From NCBI RefSeq assembly GCF_002266285.1, contig NZ_NPMS01000007.1:124001-188000 (forward strand): a stretch of 64,000 nucleotides of DNA, read 5' to 3'. Below the pieces are notes generated by a model. It saw only the letters and a program-made list of their open reading frames with translations. It did no database searches and had not been told where the DNA came from. The translations under genes were made by a program, and so were the position numbers. Positions 36,457 to 44,377 of the stretch are shown one piece after another. Origin of the DNA: Virgibacillus indicus. Lineage in GTDB: Bacteria > Bacillota > Bacilli > Bacillales > Amphibacillaceae. Numbering within the stretch: the first letter of the stretch is position 1; each line of letters opens with the position of its first letter.

Positions 36457-36603
36457 TAAAAATACCTCCTGATACTATTTTCTAACTATTATAACATCTT
36501 AGCTTGATGAGGTGAGGAGGAATTTAAAAAATAAGAAATATTTCATTTGTTCTTTTTGTATGGAATAATACTATTAAGTTCGTAATTGATGTAAATTGCG
36601 AAC

Positions 36604-37127
36604 TAAAATCAGCGATGATAATTCCATCGGCCACCCAGGAAATCTAACCACACTTCCATCATCTTATCAGCCATCCACCGAAATATCCTCTATGTGACCG
36701 GTGACTACTTGTTTCTGGTTGTTTGGGCTCAGAGAGGCGCTCTATGTGACCAGTGGCTACTTGTTTCTGGTTGTTTGGGCTCAGAAAGGCGCTCTATGTG
36801 ACCGGTGACTACTTGTTTCTGGTTGTTTGGGCTCAGAAAGGCGCTCTATGTGACCAGTGACTACTTGTTTCTGGTTGTTTGGGCTCAGAAAGGCGCTCTA
36901 TGTGACCAGTGGCTACTTGTTTAAGGCTATTTTGGCATAGAGAGGCGCTCTATGTGACAAGTAGCAACTTGTTTAAGGCTATTTGGGCTTAGAGAAACGC
37001 TCTATGCGACCGGTAGCAACTTGTTTCTCGGTGTATGGGCTCAGAGAAGTACCTCAAATCCTGATAATCGATTTAACCCGCGAAACATCCGTCCGAAGTT
37101 GAAATCAACAGAGCAGTTACATCGCAA
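36604..37127. repeat. Large intergenic element, copy 2, with seven 52-bp units
   Basis: Unit cores start at 36687 (partial), 36739, 36791, 36843, 36895, 36947 and 36999, all 52 bp apart. Left and right flanks match copy 1 at 32622-33178 in direct orientation. The unit version differs slightly (GGTTGTTTGGGCTCAGAAAGG is common here, GGCTATTTGGGC in copy 1). The two copies bracket ecsA, ecsB and yhaA. Confidence 0.95.
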
Positions 37128-37185
37128 TCTATAGAAACTGCGTGGATTAAAAAGTAACAAGATTCATGAAAAGATCCTTTCATTA

Positions 37186-37212
37186 AAATAGAGCACCCAG
37201 CAAGGTGCTCTA
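37186..37212 (-). terminator. Ferritin-like gene terminator
   Basis: TAGAGCACC pairs with GGTGCTCTA around CAGCAA; on the minus strand the stem is followed by TTTT. Confidence 0.8.
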
Positions 37213-37222
37213 AAAGAATAAG

Positions 37223-37657
37223 TTATGACAATCTTGGGTCTGCAAGCAGTCGTTCAACTTCTTCTTTATGATGGGTCTCATCTGTGATTAAGTCTTCCAA
37301 CTTCACAACAAGCTCGGTATAGCCTAGGTTTTCAGCTTGTTTCTTGCGTTTTTCATATCTGTCAATTGTATCTGATTCTGCTTTAAGTGTAGCCTCCAGT
37401 AAGTCCTTTACATCTGTTGGCTGTGGAACTTCAGCAGATTTTGTAGTTGGTGAACCTCCAAGTGATTTGATTTTTTCGGATAAATATAGGGCATGTCCCA
37501 GTTCATCTGTAATTTCTGCTTCGAAGAATGGCTTCAGTGCGGAACGATATAATCCGGAAACTACTGAGGCACTATAGGTATACTGTATTGCTGCACCGTA
37601 TTCATGTGATAAATCTTCATTTAATCCGTCAATTAAATCCTGTAATTCTTTTTCCAT
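37223..37657 (-). CDS. Ferritin-like diiron protein
   Basis: 144 residues. The four-helix ferritin-like pattern has ligands on successive helices: LNEDLSHEYGAAIQY near 8-22, EAEITDELGHALYLSEKI near 40-57 (E..H), LLEATLKAESDTIDRYEK and DLITDETHHKEEVERLL (E..H). The family includes bacterioferritin-type storage and detoxification proteins. Iron storage or peroxide defence is likely. The GCAGGGA site supports ATG 37657; the longer frame upstream is less likely. No PerR box was recognised. Confidence 0.8.
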   Translation of the reverse strand: MEKELQDLIDGLNEDLSHEYGAAIQYTYSASVVSGLYRSALKPFFEAEITDELGHALYLSEKIKSLGGSPTTKSAEVPQPTDVKDLLEATLKAESDTIDRYEKRKKQAENLGYTELVVKLEDLITDETHHKEEVERLLADPRLS

Positions 37658-37767
37658 TATAAAATCCCTGCCTTTGTTTTGTTTAGTAAGTATATAAATA
37701 AGATACCCTGCGCAGTTTTTTTCAAACATGAATTAAGGTATTATAAAATGAAGGAGGTTGTAACGTA

Positions 37768-38406
37768 GTGAAAAAACGTAATTATATAATTCTTTTTTTA
37801 TTGACAATGGTTTTAGTAACAGTGGGGGTCTGGATCGTTAAAATTGTCAAAGGAAATGTTCCCTATGTCGATCAGTGGACGCGAGAACTGGTTGCAAGAA
37901 TGGACGATACATACATCTATACGATATTTCGATGGATTACTAATTTGGGTTCTGAACCCTTTATGGTGCCTTTTACAGTTGCTGCAGCCATTATTTTATG
38001 GTGGGCATACCGCGACTGGCTGCCAGCACTTATTTTTGCCGGTGGAACGCTTTCCAGTCATATGCTGAATAAGCTGATTAAACTGCTTGTGGAAAGAGAT
38101 CGTCCCAGCATTTTGGCTTCAGCAAATGCAGAAGGACATAGCTTTCCATCCGGACATGCGATGATTTCAATGGTATGTTATGGATTATTAGCGTATTTTA
38201 TCGCAGGAAAAATTAATTCATCCAAGCTGAAATTCCTGGTGCAAGCGTTCCTGGCACTTTTGATCTTCTTGATAGGAATAAGCCGCTATGTTATAAACGT
38301 ACATTATTTAACCGATGTCGCTGCAGGCTTTTTAATAGGTTTTCTATGCATGGTTGGATTGATTTATCTTTACGACTGGGTGCATAAACGAAGAAATCAG
38401 ACCTAA
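37768..38406 (+). CDS. PAP2-family phosphatase
   Basis: 212 residues, six helices. The three phosphatase motifs are present in order: KLLVERDRPS near 108-117, SFPSGHA near 126-132 and SRYVINVHYLTDV near 172-184. Such enzymes dephosphorylate lipid phosphates, including undecaprenyl pyrophosphate needed for cell-wall synthesis. The start is GTG 37768 after GAAGGAGG. It lies before an MFS gene and liaFSR, whose role is envelope stress; a shared function is plausible but not shown. Confidence 0.88.
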   Translation: MKKRNYIILFLLTMVLVTVGVWIVKIVKGNVPYVDQWTRELVARMDDTYIYTIFRWITNLGSEPFMVPFTVAAAIILWWAYRDWLPALIFAGGTLSSHMLNKLIKLLVERDRPSILASANAEGHSFPSGHAMISMVCYGLLAYFIAGKINSSKLKFLVQAFLALLIFLIGISRYVINVHYLTDVAAGFLIGFLCMVGLIYLYDWVHKRRNQT

Positions 38407-38434
38407 GGCGGAGACAAAAGCAATCTGGGGATGG

Positions 38435-38488
38435 TGCCTCTCAAGGCAAATTACTATTAAACTGATGGTAAGATACTTGAGAGGGGCA
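38435..38488 (+). promoter_or_regulatory. Hairpin that could hide the ribosome site of the MFS gene
   Basis: TGCCTCTCAAG (38435-38445) can pair with CTTGAGA..GGCA (38476-38488), with GG bulged. The second arm includes the AGAGGGG ribosome site of the next gene, seven bases before the ATG at 38495. Possible translational control. Confidence 0.5.
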
Positions 38489-38494
38489 GTTGAA

Positions 38495-39727
38495 ATGGAG
38501 ATAGCTGCAAATGATCAAGCACAGGTGAAAATACCTGTCTTCAGAAATCGAAATTTTCTATTATTATTTATCGGAGCTTTATTTTCATCACCAGGTTATT
38601 TTGTTTACCTTATTGGTGCTGAATGGTTGATGCTGTCATTAAGTGATAATCGTTTTTATTTTGGAATGCTGTTTTTCGCAGCATCTATTCCCAGGTTATT
38701 ACTTCTTACCGTCGGAGGGATTGTTGCAGACCGGTTCAATAAGCGAACGATTTTATTCTTATCTGACCTGACACGTGCCTGTCTTATTTTGATGTTGCTT
38801 TTCTTTTTGGTCAATGATCTGGTAACTGTTTGGCATTTGATAATACTAGCAGCATTGTTCGGGATCTCGGATGCATTCAGTTATCCTGTAATTAACTCAT
38901 TGACACCGATAATCCTTGAAGAGGATCAGCTGCAGCGGGGTAATTCACTCATCCAAATGACCGGTCAGATTAGTCCGATTTTAGGACCGGCATTAGGTGG
39001 TACATTGATCGCCGTTCTTGGATTTGAAGGTGTATTTATTGCAGCATTCATTATGTTGTTACTGGCTTCTATAACGGTTCTGTTTATCCGGATCAAAAAA
39101 GAGGAAACTGGAAACACGAAGCAATCGGCTTGGTTAGATTTAAAAGAAGGTTACCACTATGCGAGAAAAAATGAACTGGTAATTTCGATAGTTAGTATGG
39201 CGTTCTTTTTAAACTTTTTCTTCTCCGGACCGTTAGCTATTGGATTGCCAATCTTAGTGAAGGATATTTTTCATGGGGATGCAGTTAGCCTGGCAACTGT
39301 TCAGACAGCAATGGGGATTGGTGCACTGCTTGGAGCAATCGTTTTGGCTTCGATTACTTTAAAGAAACCGGGCATTGCAATGGTTGGAGGATTGATTGGA
39401 CTAGGGCTTCTTTATACATCAGTCGGATTTACCGGACATCTATATCTTACAGCTGGGTTAGTTGCATTAATGGCGTTTACAATGCAGCTTGTAAATATTC
39501 CTTTAATAACAATGCTTCAGAAAACAACCGAAAAGAAAATGCTGGGGCGGATGATGAGTTTTCTAATGACGGTTTCTACTGGACTGGTGCCTGTATCCTT
39601 TGTTGCTACATCTTTATTAATAGCAGCAGGGGTTGAGATGCAGACAATCATCATTGTAAGTGGAATTATTATTACATTAATAGCTTTATATAATTTGAAA
39701 AATAAAAATATACTAACGTTTAAATAG
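38495..39727 (+). CDS. MFS transporter of the multidrug/siderophore-exporter type
   Basis: About 410 residues and 12 helices. GGIVADRFNKRTILFLSDLTRA near 70-91 is the loop-2 MFS motif; LGPALGGTLIAVLGFEGVF follows. It belongs to the MFS_3 (enterobactin exporter) branch, commonly multidrug efflux in Firmicutes. The substrate is unknown. GAGAGGGG supports ATG 38495; an in-frame ATG at 38465 is possible. Its stop is about 15 bases from liaF, so it could share the transcript. Confidence 0.85.
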   Translation: MEIAANDQAQVKIPVFRNRNFLLLFIGALFSSPGYFVYLIGAEWLMLSLSDNRFYFGMLFFAASIPRLLLLTVGGIVADRFNKRTILFLSDLTRACLILMLLFFLVNDLVTVWHLIILAALFGISDAFSYPVINSLTPIILEEDQLQRGNSLIQMTGQISPILGPALGGTLIAVLGFEGVFIAAFIMLLLASITVLFIRIKKEETGNTKQSAWLDLKEGYHYARKNELVISIVSMAFFLNFFFSGPLAIGLPILVKDIFHGDAVSLATVQTAMGIGALLGAIVLASITLKKPGIAMVGGLIGLGLLYTSVGFTGHLYLTAGLVALMAFTMQLVNIPLITMLQKTTEKKMLGRMMSFLMTVSTGLVPVSFVATSLLIAAGVEMQTIIIVSGIIITLIALYNLKNKNILTFK

Positions 39728-39742
39728 GAAAGGGTGAAATAG

Positions 39743-40507
39743 ATGAGTCGTATGCTCCGATACTTTCTGGCAATTTGTTTAATTGGTTTGGGATTCATGC
39801 TGGTATTTGCTAACCTTGGAATGGTCGATTTTGATATTAATACATTATGGATTCATATTTATCCTGTGTTTTTCGTAGTAATCGGTCTTAAATGGCTGAT
39901 TGACTTTTTCAGAAAAAAAGGAAACAGCTGGTTCTGGGGCTCTTTCTTCCTTGCATTTGGAACCTTGCTGCTGCTGGATCGTTTTGAAATCATTACATTT
40001 CATTTTAAGGATGTGCTGAAATTATGGCCATTGTTAATTATATATTTTGGTTTTCTACTGATTAGGGGCGGCGGGAAAACGATTATTATCCATAGAAATA
40101 AAGATGACTATAACGAAAAATACTTTGATAAGAAATATTATAATAAAGGAAGCTTCACAATCGAAGATCTGGAATACAATCAGCCTAACTGGAAAGTGGA
40201 GCCAATGAAGTTAAATAAATTAGCAGGTGATTTTTATTTTGATTTCTCTAAAGCCTTTATCCCTGAAAAGGAAATACCAATCCGAGTTAGTTCACTGGCG
40301 GGAGATGTTCATATATTGATGCCGGAAAATGTGGAATTTCGTATTGATGCAAGTGTAAAAGCGGGGGAACTTATTATTCTTGATCAGCGGGCAGATGGAG
40401 TGAATAACTCTGTCTATTATGAAACTGAAAATTATAAGGAGTCTGTCCGAAAATTAGATTTCAAGGTGAAATTAAAAGCTGGGTCTATAAGGGTTGACAG
40501 GGTTTAG
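39743..40507 (+). CDS. liaF: LiaF, inhibitor of the LiaRS two-component system
   Basis: 254 residues. Four N-terminal helices (about 5-95) followed by a soluble beta-rich domain (KLNKLAGDFYFDFSKAF, RVSSLAGDVHILMPENVEF, SVKAGELIILDQ) of the cell-wall-active/LiaF kind. In B. subtilis LiaF keeps LiaS inactive until cell-envelope stress. Followed at once by liaS and liaR. The liaIH genes of the B. subtilis cluster are not present. AAAGGGTG precedes the ATG. Confidence 0.9.
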   Translation: MSRMLRYFLAICLIGLGFMLVFANLGMVDFDINTLWIHIYPVFFVVIGLKWLIDFFRKKGNSWFWGSFFLAFGTLLLLDRFEIITFHFKDVLKLWPLLIIYFGFLLIRGGGKTIIIHRNKDDYNEKYFDKKYYNKGSFTIEDLEYNQPNWKVEPMKLNKLAGDFYFDFSKAFIPEKEIPIRVSSLAGDVHILMPENVEFRIDASVKAGELIILDQRADGVNNSVYYETENYKESVRKLDFKVKLKAGSIRVDRV

Positions 40508-40519
40508 GAGGGCAGATAT

Positions 40520-41557
40520 ATGAGGAAAAGATTTTCAAGCATTCGCTATGTTTTTATTCATTCCCATCTTTCCGGATTATTTACAACAATGGTAACATTG
40601 CTGGCAATTTTACTGTCAGTTTATGTTCTGGCCGAACCGGATTGGCTTACTGCTTCAGGTATTTTCCTGTTCATTGCGTTGTATTTGTTTTTAGGTCTTA
40701 TTATATCTTTGTATACAGGATTTACCTCAAGTGGAAACATGAAATCACGGCTTGATTCCATCTCTGTTCTGATTACGCAATTTGCAAACGGAAATTATAA
40801 TTCTAGTGTTCGCTTTGAAGAAGATGATGAGATTACAAGAATCGGCAACGAATTGAATGAATTGGGTAAAAAACTGCTTGATCAGGTAAAATCCCTGCAG
40901 CGTATGGCAGATGAGAAAGCAGAGTTTGCTAAGTCAGCACATAAATCTGCAGTTATTGAGGAAAGACAACGGCTGGCACGTGATTTGCACGATGCAGTCA
41001 GCCAGCAGCTTTTCGCACTAACGATGATGTCCGAAGCTGCAGTGAAGCAGTTGGAGAAGAACCCGCAAATTGCTAAAACCCAGATGGAAGAAGTGGCAGC
41101 TTCTGCACTTCAGGCTCAAACTGAAATGCGTGCATTATTATTACATTTGCGACCGGTACATTTATCTGGTGAACCACTTACAAAGGGGATTCACAATCTG
41201 GTAAATGAACTTAGGCAGAAAAGTCAGCTTAATTTCAAAGTCGAGATGGATGAGGAACTAGCTTTATCAGAAACAACCGAAGAGCATGTTTTTCGGATTG
41301 TCCAGGAGTCCTTGTCAAATATTCTTCGCCACGCAAATGCGAAGGAAGTGAACTTGAATGTTTCTCAGCGTTCCAAGGAATTATTCATTCATATTCGTGA
41401 TGATGGGAAAGGCTTTGATATAACAAATAACACTGACAAAAAAACATCTTACGGCTTAAAAACAATGCGTGAACGGAGTGAAGAGCTTGGGGGAACTTTT
41501 ACAATTCGTTCGAATAAAGATGAAGGTACATATATTGATATTCGCATTCCATGTTAG
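40520..41557 (+). CDS. liaS: LiaS sensor histidine kinase
   Basis: 345 residues. Two membrane helices at the N-terminus with a very short external loop (intramembrane-sensing type), a HAMP-like region near 80-130, then HisKA_3 with the phosphorylated His in RLARDLHDAVSQQ at residue 157. The ATPase domain has N-box VQESLSNILRHANA and G-box DDGKGFD. Detects envelope damage (bacitracin, nisin-type) and phosphorylates LiaR. GGAGGG precedes the ATG; 12 bases after liaF. Confidence 0.93.
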   Translation: MRKRFSSIRYVFIHSHLSGLFTTMVTLLAILLSVYVLAEPDWLTASGIFLFIALYLFLGLIISLYTGFTSSGNMKSRLDSISVLITQFANGNYNSSVRFEEDDEITRIGNELNELGKKLLDQVKSLQRMADEKAEFAKSAHKSAVIEERQRLARDLHDAVSQQLFALTMMSEAAVKQLEKNPQIAKTQMEEVAASALQAQTEMRALLLHLRPVHLSGEPLTKGIHNLVNELRQKSQLNFKVEMDEELALSETTEEHVFRIVQESLSNILRHANAKEVNLNVSQRSKELFIHIRDDGKGFDITNNTDKKTSYGLKTMRERSEELGGTFTIRSNKDEGTYIDIRIPC

Positions 41558-41616
41558 TAGGAAAGGAAGTCTACTACAGCTTTAGCGCTGGTGCTAGACA
41601 AGGAGGAGGAAGCTAA

Positions 41617-42243
41617 ATGATTCGAGTAATTGTAGTTGATGATCATGATGTGGTCAGAAAGGGGATTATCGCCTATTTGCAGACAGATGAGGCTATCAAT
41701 GTAATTGGCCAGGCATCGAGCGGAAATGAAGGAGCAGAGCTGATTATTAATGAAAAACCGGATGTTGTGCTGATGGATTTAATGATGGATAATGGATCAG
41801 GAATTGAGGCAACAAAGCAGGTAATGGAAAAGTATCCTGCCTGTAAAATTATTATACTGACAAGCTTCTATGATGATGAACAGATTTTTCCCGCCATTGA
41901 AGCAGGTGCCTTCAGCTATATTTTAAAAACATCTTCTGCTGATGAAATTGTTAATGCGATTAAAAAAGCAGCCAAAGGTGAAAATGTTATTGAACCGAAA
42001 GTAGCTGGTAAAATGATGACAAGCTTTCGCAAAGAAGAGAAAAAACTTCATGATGATTTAACGGATAGGGAGCTTGAAGTACTGTTATGTATCGGTAACG
42101 GGATGACAAACCAGGAAATCAGTGACAAGCTTTATATAGGCATCAAAACAGTCAAAACCCATGTAAGCAATATTTTATCTAAACTGGAAGTTAATGACCG
42201 GACCCAGGCTGCCGTATATGTGCATCGGAACCATTTGCTGTGA
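41617..42243 (+). CDS. liaR: LiaR response regulator
   Basis: 208 residues. Receiver domain with acidic pocket DDHD near 9 and phospho-Asp54 in VVLMDLMM; LuxR-type helix-turn-helix at the C-terminus (LTDRELEVLLCIGNG, NQEISDKLYIGIKTVKTHVSNIL). Phosphorylated by LiaS, it activates cell-envelope stress genes. AAGGAGGAGG precedes the ATG; the gap after liaS is 59 bases. Confidence 0.95.
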   Translation: MIRVIVVDDHDVVRKGIIAYLQTDEAINVIGQASSGNEGAELIINEKPDVVLMDLMMDNGSGIEATKQVMEKYPACKIIILTSFYDDEQIFPAIEAGAFSYILKTSSADEIVNAIKKAAKGENVIEPKVAGKMMTSFRKEEKKLHDDLTDRELEVLLCIGNGMTNQEISDKLYIGIKTVKTHVSNILSKLEVNDRTQAAVYVHRNHLL

Positions 42244-42341
42244 TAGGATAGTAGAGAAAGGTTTGAACCATTACTTCCAAAATAATAAATGCGTGTTCAA
42301 AAAGTTGTCACACCAAAACTTACTTTTTGTAAGCAATACTA

Positions 42342-42377
42342 TTGTGTTATCTTTTTCTCCTTTGTATAATACAAAGG
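42342..42377 (+). promoter_or_regulatory. bdbC promoter overlapped by a perfect palindrome
   Basis: TTGTGT (42342-42347), 17-nt spacer, TATAAT (42365-42370). The 19-bp palindrome CCTTTGTATAATACAAAGG (42359-42377, centre A) covers the -10. A repressor bound there would block initiation. The regulator is unknown. Confidence 0.65.
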
Positions 42378-42404
42378 GAATTAATAAGAGAGGAATGCTT
42401 GTAT

Positions 42405-42848
42405 ATGAAAGAGCTGACCAAAAGGGCCGAAAATCTGCTTCTGCTGATTTGGGTGCAAAGCTTTATTGCTTTAGCAGGAAGTTTATTTTATTCGGAAGTT
42501 ATGGGCTATGTCCCATGTGAGCTTTGCTGGATTCAACGTATTTTAATGTATCCGCTTGTTGTAATCTATGGGTTGGCTGCAATCAAAAAAGAAGTTTCCA
42601 TGGCTTTGCCAGGATTGATTTTAAGTGGAATCGGTATGTTTGTTTCCACATATCACTATCTGGTTCAAAAGTTGCCGGCATTACAGGATACTGGTGATGC
42701 TTGTGGGCTTATACCTTGTAATCTGACCTATGTAAATTATTTTGGTTTTATAACCATACCTTTTTTAGCAGGAATCGCGTTTATTGTTATTTTTATCCTG
42801 CACCTTATGCTACTTAAAGAGGATGTTCAAAAAGTCACCAAATTATAA
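42405..42848 (+). CDS. bdbC: BdbC-like disulfide oxidoreductase (DsbB family)
   Basis: 147 residues and four helices. The two DsbB cysteine pairs are present: CELC near 39-42 and CGLIPC near 99-104. It re-oxidises an extracytoplasmic thioredoxin-like partner using quinone. The partner gene follows (42999). The last nine codons (DVQKVTKL and stop) come from the start of a MITE-like element. GAGAGGAAT lies upstream of ATG 42405. Confidence 0.92.
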   Translation: MKELTKRAENLLLLIWVQSFIALAGSLFYSEVMGYVPCELCWIQRILMYPLVVIYGLAAIKKEVSMALPGLILSGIGMFVSTYHYLVQKLPALQDTGDACGLIPCNLTYVNYFGFITIPFLAGIAFIVIFILHLMLLKEDVQKVTKL

Positions 42849-42968
42849 GCGTCGAATCTCTTCGTTGGCTTGTTTTTCCGGTTCTCACGTATCAATTGCA
42901 TACGTTCCGATCCTCAAAACTTCGCCGCCTCGACCTTCTTGCTTCTAATTCGGCAACTTTTTGAACAC
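42824..42968. mobile_element. About 145-bp MITE-like element
   Basis: Begins TGTTCAAAAAGT (42824-42835) and ends with its inverse inside CAACTTTTTGAACAC (42954-42968). The interior has no frame and holds a central dyad ACGTAT...ATACGT around CAATTG. A single-ended copy of the same terminal repeat (GTGTTCAAAAAGTTG) lies at 42293-42307. The element overlaps the bdbC stop. No transposase nearby, so non-autonomous if mobile. Confidence 0.65.
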
Positions 42969-42998
42969 ATACTTAAAGAAATTAGGAGGAAATAAGTT

Positions 42999-43478
42999 AT
43001 GCAGAAGAAATTGCTGATCTTCGGTGGAGTTATTGTTTTATTGTTTGTTGCTCTATTTTTTGTAACTAATTATCAAAAGGATAAAGCATTGGAAGATAAT
43101 GAGAATCCGTATGGAACAAAAGATCTGGATCAGGCGACAATTGATCAGCTGGATGATCCGAATTACGGAAATCAGATTCTGCCGGATGAACTGGAAGAAT
43201 CACTGGATGATAATGGAGATGTGACGGTTTATTTCTACAGCCCGTTATGTGTGCACTGTCAAAATACAACACCATATCTCGTACCGCTTGCAGAGGGAAA
43301 TGATATTGATTTGAAAAAATATAATCTGCTTGAGTTTGGTGAAGAGGCAAGACCATATATGATTGAATCCACACCAACCGTGATTCGTTTTGAAGATGGA
43401 GAAGAGGTTGGCCGAATCGTGGGAGATCAGGGAGAAGAATCATTTCAGGCATTTTTTGATCAATATGTATTAAACTAA
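42999..43478 (+). CDS. Thioredoxin-fold protein, partner of BdbC
   Basis: 159 residues. An N-terminal membrane anchor (LLIFGGVIVLLFVALFFV) is followed by an acidic linker and a thioredoxin-like domain with CxxC site SPLCVHCQN near 84-91 and the cis-Pro loop STPTVIRF near 125-132. It should lie outside the membrane and exchange disulfides with BdbC, like BdbA/BdbD. TTAGGAGG precedes the ATG. Which Bdb protein it corresponds to is not certain. Confidence 0.87.
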   Translation: MQKKLLIFGGVIVLLFVALFFVTNYQKDKALEDNENPYGTKDLDQATIDQLDDPNYGNQILPDELEESLDDNGDVTVYFYSPLCVHCQNTTPYLVPLAEGNDIDLKKYNLLEFGEEARPYMIESTPTVIRFEDGEEVGRIVGDQGEESFQAFFDQYVLN

Positions 43479-43483
43479 TTAAA

Positions 43484-43518
43484 GAAGCTAACTGGTCATG
43501 AAGCCAGTTAGCTTTTGT
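43484..43518 (+). terminator. Terminator after the BdbC-thioredoxin pair
   Basis: GAAGCTAACTGG pairs with CCAGTTAGCTTTT, then TTGTTC. Confidence 0.85.
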
Positions 43519-43528
43519 TCTTGCATAG

Positions 43529-43720
43529 GAAAATTTTTGATCTGTGGATAAATAAACAACCAAATCAGCTACGTCCAGCTCCAGCGCCCAGCGACTAGCG
43601 AACTTCCTTCACCTCCGTACGATAAGTCAACATCGGTTCGCTTACGCTCACCGTGTTTCCTTTATCTCCTGCGGTTCAGTCCAGTTCGTACGTCGCTAAA
43701 CAGGCGCTTACGCTTTTGTT
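43529..43720. repeat. About 190-bp dispersed foldable repeat, copy 2 (inverted)
   Basis: Reverse complement of the copy at 1092-1284, with about 15 differences. Paired segments AGCGCC/GGCGCT, AGCGAC/GTCGCT and CGAAC/GTTCG are kept. No frame, no visible target-site duplication. It separates the thioredoxin gene from hmoB. Confidence 0.85.
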
Positions 43721-43722
43721 CA

Positions 43723-44223
43723 TTACTCTTCCTTTTTCAACATATGATATTCTGTCAAAAAAGGTCTGTCTGCAGCGTATGCGGGTGGTTTAGTTGCCTG
43801 CCCTTTATGTGCTTTTTTGAAATGCTCCGAGTTCTTCCAGTTTTCAAAGTCCTGTATAGAAGCCCACTGTGTAAAGACTACATAAGTATTTCCTTTGAGA
43901 GGTCGTAACAGACGGAAAGCCTGAAAGCCTGGCATCATATCCATCTCATTTTCTCTTTGCTTGAAACGGTCTTCAAATGGAGCTCTGCCATCTTCAGTTA
44001 CAGGAATATTATTCATGACAACATATCCATCTTTTTGGATATTGCCACTTTGGATAACAATCTCATAATTCCTTCCGGCTGAAAAAACACTTTTACCTTC
44101 GCTTTCATAGTAGGCGAGTGCACCAGAATTGCTTGTCATTAAAAAGAAATCAATAGCTGAATGCTTATCCTCCAGCTTCTCCAAAAAGTTCACGGTTCCA
44201 TTTGTCATAAATGCTTTCATCAT
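43723..44223 (-). CDS. hmoB: Heme-degrading monooxygenase HmoB
   Basis: 166 residues, as in B. subtilis HmoB (YhgC). N-terminal ferredoxin-like half and a C-terminal antibiotic-biosynthesis-monooxygenase domain (MMPGFQAFRLLRPLKG, VVFTQWASIQDFENWKNSE), with HFKKAH near 138, a candidate heme-binding His. It opens heme to release iron. It lies next to pbpF and hemEHY as in B. subtilis, facing the other way. AAAGGGG precedes two ATGs (44223 and 44220). Confidence 0.9.
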   Translation of the reverse strand: MMKAFMTNGTVNFLEKLEDKHSAIDFFLMTSNSGALAYYESEGKSVFSAGRNYEIVIQSGNIQKDGYVVMNNIPVTEDGRAPFEDRFKQRENEMDMMPGFQAFRLLRPLKGNTYVVFTQWASIQDFENWKNSEHFKKAHKGQATKPPAYAADRPFLTEYHMLKKEE

Positions 44224-44377
44224 CGATTCCCCTTTCTATTCTTTTATTGTGAACATCTTTTTTATACTTTACCCTATGATATCAATGAATAGTCCTAATT
44301 AGAACATAAAAGGTTCCACTTTCAGATTGTAGAAATCTGTCGTATAATGGTAAAGGTCAAGGGGTAGAGGTGAATAA

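Noticed and set aside
32622..37127. CRISPR arrays
   Set aside because: The 52-bp units are nearly identical along their whole length with no unique spacers, and no cas genes lie near.
32622..37127. Composite transposon carrying ecsAB-yhaA
   Set aside because: The flanking elements hold no transposase or terminal inverted repeats, and ecsAB-yhaA is in its usual chromosomal place next to hit.
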